From Planctomycetota bacterium (GTDB lineage Bacteria > Planctomycetota > Phycisphaerae > UBA1845 > CAIVHJ01), in the NCBI GenBank assembly GCA_022565195.1, contig JADFJZ010000126.1, forward strand, positions 1-5,755: 5,755 nt of DNA, in the 5' to 3' direction. The notes beneath the pieces were generated by a model. It saw only the letters and a list, made by a program, of their open reading frames with translations. It made no database searches and was not told the origin of the DNA. Shown here piece by piece: positions 4,761 to 5,755 of the stretch (position 1 is its first letter; the number at the start of each line of letters is the position of its first letter). A program made the translations under genes and the position numbers.

Positions 4761-5755
4761 ATGAACTTTGAGTTGAGCGAGGAGCAGATTGCCCTCCGTG
4801 ATATGGCCCGCAAATTCGCGGCCGACGTCATCGCGCCCAACGCCCGGGCCTGGGACCGCGAGAACAACATTCCGGATGAAGTCTACAAGCAGCTCGGCGA
4901 ACTCGGCTTTATGGGGCTGATGATCCCCGCCGAACTCAACGGCTCCCAACTCGGCTACGTGGGCGCCACGATTGTGATTGAGGAAATTGCGAGACACTGC
5001 GGCGGCACGGCACTGATGCTCAGCGCCCACAACGGCCTGTGCTGCGCCCACTTGATGATCGCCGCTTCGGACGAGCAAAAGAAGAAGTATCTGCCCAAGC
5101 TGGCCACGGGCGAGCACATCGGAGCGTGGGGGCTCACCGAAGCCAAGTGCGGCTCCGACGCGGCGGCCATGGAGACCACCGCCGTGCTCGATGGCAACGA
5201 GTGGGTCATCAACGGCAACAAAATGTTCATTACCAACGGCGGCAAAGCCCAGACCTTCGTGATCATGGCGGTCACCGATCCCGACGGCCGAAAAGGGCAT
5301 AACATCAGCGCGTTCATCGTCGAGGCGGGCGCCAAAGGGCTGGAAATCGGCGCCGAAGAAGACAAGATGGGCATGCGGGCCTCGAACACGGTACCCCTGA
5401 CGTTCGAGGACTTGCGCGTCCCGAAGGAGAACCTCTGCGGCGAGCTGGGCGGCGGATATGTTGATACTTTGATGGTGCTCGAGCGCGGCCGGATCGGCAT
5501 CGGCGCGCTGGCGGTCGGCCTGGGACGCGGCGCACTGGAGGAATCGCTGGCCTATTCCCAACAGCGCGAAGCCTTCGGCACGGCTATCGCCAACCATCAG
5601 GCGCTGCAATTCATGATGGCGGACATGGCCACCAACATGGACGCCGCCCGCCTGCTGGTGCGAAAGGCAGCCTCGCTGCAGGATGCCGGCCAACCGTGCA
5701 AGATGGAAGCATCCATTTGCAAGCTCTTTGCTTCGGAGACCGCTACGAAAGCGGC
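4761..5755 (+). CDS. Acyl-CoA dehydrogenase (partial, 3' end beyond window)
   Basis: Second FAD-dependent acyl-CoA dehydrogenase, 331 complete codons before the right edge. It starts MNFELSEEQIALRDMARKFA, the classic N-terminus of the family. The N-terminal helical domain covers about 1-120. The beta domain has the FAD signature region GLTEAKCGSDAAA (124-136), WVINGNKMFITNG (148-160) and KMGMRASNT. The C-terminal domain has LERGRIGIGA and QQREAFGTAIANHQALQ. The catalytic glutamate and second signature lie past the window edge. In the first signature Cys130 replaces the usual small Gly/Ser/Ala/Asn. It differs from the first dehydrogenase throughout, so the pair is an old paralogous set or two substrate specialists rather than a recent duplication. 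Probably one operon with the upstream gene; an electron-transfer flavoprotein or hydratase gene may follow, but that cannot be seen. Confidence 0.95.
   Translation, partial: MNFELSEEQIALRDMARKFAADVIAPNARAWDRENNIPDEVYKQLGELGFMGLMIPAELNGSQLGYVGATIVIEEIARHCGGTALMLSAHNGLCCAHLMIAASDEQKKKYLPKLATGEHIGAWGLTEAKCGSDAAAMETTAVLDGNEWVINGNKMFITNGGKAQTFVIMAVTDPDGRKGHNISAFIVEAGAKGLEIGAEEDKMGMRASNTVPLTFEDLRVPKENLCGELGGGYVDTLMVLERGRIGIGALAVGLGRGALEESLAYSQQREAFGTAIANHQALQFMMADMATNMDAARLLVRKAASLQDAGQPCKMEASICKLFASETATKA

Noticed and set aside
4611..5693. 360-codon minus-strand frame opposite the second dehydrogenase
   Set aside because: It is antisense to a clear acyl-CoA dehydrogenase and rich in His/Gly/Ala/Arg, as expected from the complement of a GC-rich gene. 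It also reads through the polypyrimidine tract as a KRKEKREKRK run.

Overview
The window is most likely from a GC-rich bacterium of the Planctomycetota or a similar environmental lineage. The hints are an Asn/Gly/Glu-rich linker behind a lipoprotein signal, non-ATG starts (TTG and GTG), and long intergenic gaps carrying palindromic repeats. This placement is an inference from style and is not proven.

Layout. Positions 1-471 (minus) hold the 5' part of a secreted lipoprotein with a PPC-like beta domain; the gene runs off the left edge. Positions 472-841 carry no intact gene, only a short decayed-looking reading frame with one Asp-rich calcium-loop-like motif. Next on the minus strand come prmC (2291-3214), the release-factor glutamine methyltransferase, and downstream of it murA (842-2107), the first committed enzyme of peptidoglycan synthesis. 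A 153-bp interrupted palindrome separates them. Positions 3215-3499 form a divergent regulatory region with a near-consensus sigma-70 type promoter facing right and two inverted repeats in the predicted leader. On the plus strand there are two tandem acyl-CoA dehydrogenase genes: a complete one (3500-4651) and one cut by the right edge (4761-5755). Between them lies a purine/pyrimidine-rich spacer with a 44-nt polypyrimidine tract.

How the genes relate. prmC and murA are housekeeping genes for translation termination and cell wall, possibly co-transcribed. The dehydrogenase pair points to fatty-acid or branched-chain acyl-CoA oxidation passing electrons to an electron-transfer flavoprotein; the substrates cannot be read from sequence. 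The lipoprotein is probably separately expressed.

I do not see a new multi-gene system here. The coding part is ordinary, and the points worth a second look are in the non-coding DNA: the murA/prmC palindrome, the polypyrimidine spacer, the leader hairpins, the relic frame, and a few start-codon and motif deviations.
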